A DNA stretch of 64,000 bases from Desulfovibrio sp. (GTDB lineage: Bacteria > Desulfobacterota > Desulfovibrionia > Desulfovibrionales > Desulfovibrionaceae): the NCBI GenBank assembly GCA_031291035.1, contig JAISLI010000050.1, positions 1-64,000 of the forward strand, read 5' to 3'. Under the pieces are notes generated by a model that saw only the letters and a program-made list of their open reading frames with translations, ran no database searches and was not told where the DNA came from. A program made the position numbers and the translations under genes. Positions 63,032 to 64,000 of the stretch are shown here, piece by piece. Position 1 is the first letter of the stretch. Each line of letters opens with the position of its first letter.

Positions 63032-63637
63032 ATGGAATATCAAGGGGCGCTGATCGGTCTGGGCAATCCGGGGCCCCGGTACGCCGGCACGCGCCACAAC
63101 ATGGGTTTTCTGCTGGTTTCCGCTCTGCTTGCGCGCGCCGGGGAGGAAGGGCGGCTTGACGAACTCAACGGTTCCCGTTTCGGCTGCGAGCTCTACAGGG
63201 TTCATCTGGCGCAATTGGGCGGAGTCTGGCTCGCGGCAAGGCCCCTGACATTCATGAATGAGAGCGGCCGTTGCGCGCGGCCGTTGCTTGCATGGCACAA
63301 ACTGCCGCCGTCGCGTCTTGTTGTGGCGCATGATGAGCTTGACATTCCGGCGGGTGAGCTGCGTTTCAAGCGGTCCGGCGGAAACGCCGGGCACAACGGC
63401 CTGAAATCCGTTGCCGAATGCCTCGGTACGCAGGATTTTTTCCGGCTCCGGATGGGGATAGGGCGTCCGTCGTGCAAGGGCGATGCGTTGAACTGGGTGC
63501 TTGGCCGTCCGGACGAAGCGGATTCCGGGCTGCTGAACGCCGCGCTGCCCAGGGCGCTTGACGTGCTGTTCGCTTTCGCCGGAACGGGTCTTGAGGCGGC
63601 TGCCCGGCTGGCCCGTCACCAGGGCGGTTCAAGTTGA
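63032..63637 (+). CDS. pth: Peptidyl-tRNA hydrolase
   Basis: ALIGLGNPGPRYAGTRHNMGFLLV; LARPLTFMNESGR-like; VAHDELDIPAGELRFKRSGGNAGHNGLKSV. Confidence 0.97.
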   Translation: MEYQGALIGLGNPGPRYAGTRHNMGFLLVSALLARAGEEGRLDELNGSRFGCELYRVHLAQLGGVWLAARPLTFMNESGRCARPLLAWHKLPPSRLVVAHDELDIPAGELRFKRSGGNAGHNGLKSVAECLGTQDFFRLRMGIGRPSCKGDALNWVLGRPDEADSGLLNAALPRALDVLFAFAGTGLEAAARLARHQGGSS

Positions 63638-63658
63638 AAAAGGCGGTTGGTTTCCGCG

Positions 63659-63827
63659 TCAATACCGCGCTTTCAGCGGCTCTCCCTCTTCCCACAGGCA
63701 TTGCCATTCGGCGGCATAGTGTCCGGTCAATTCCGGCGCTTCGCGGATGAGCAGGACATTCTCGGCGTTTTTGTTCACCGCCGCCGGGTAATTGAAACTG
63801 CCTGTCCGCACATGCCGCCCGTTCCCT
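63659..63827 (-). pseudogene. C-terminal fragment of a phospholipase D-like nuclease
   Basis: Minus-strand frame GNGRHVRTGSFNYPAAVNKNAENVLLIREAPELTGHYAAEWQCLWEEGEPLKARY*; upstream HKD motif not present in frame. Confidence 0.6.
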
Positions 63828-64000
63828 TCCTGCCCGCTACTCCGGGGAGAGGGCCAGCCGAAACAGGGTGATTTCCCGCATAATACGCTCCTTTGAGGAA
63901 ATTAATCGCCTTTGTAAAATTGCAGGCGCTGTTTGCCCGGGTAATCCCCCCGCACGCCGTATGCACACAAACGGAACAGACTCTTTCAGGCCATACCATG

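Overview
The window is a GC-rich bacterial chromosome segment, Desulfovibrionaceae-like by gene content and protein style (inference; no database search was run). It is densely packed with mostly housekeeping genes: gyrB-gyrA, a Cus/Czc-type metal-efflux RND operon, moeB/thiF-rhodanese, pgeF, 5-FCL, dnaK, argC, ribB with an FMN riboswitch, hslU, glmS, ppiD, tpx, rho, carD, mutY, tadA, dapB, ligA, uvrB, prmC, hpt, a short metH, rpoH, TPR proteins, rpiB, cysS, an M48 protease, hslV, ispE, prs, rplY and pth, plus three tRNAs (Arg-CCT, Ser-CGA, Gln-TTG). I found no CRISPR array, prophage or intact IS element. The most unusual signal is a set of dispersed, structured intergenic repeats. Family B is a ~118-bp element with three consecutive hairpins. 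Family A carries GAAACGCTCCCTTCGGCGCTTTACGGCG. Family C is a ~65-75-bp imperfect palindrome ending in GTGGATTGAAAC. Several copies sit exactly on the stop codons of flanking genes (carD, ppiD, prmC, ligA, probably tadA), and one has become the coding C-terminus of ribB. Other points of interest are a palindromic operator-like promoter overlapping the start of the metal-efflux operon, a frameshifted membrane protein gene, a 24-bp perfect palindrome in a divergent intergenic region, and gene remnants (PLD-like nuclease tail, Ig-like fragment).
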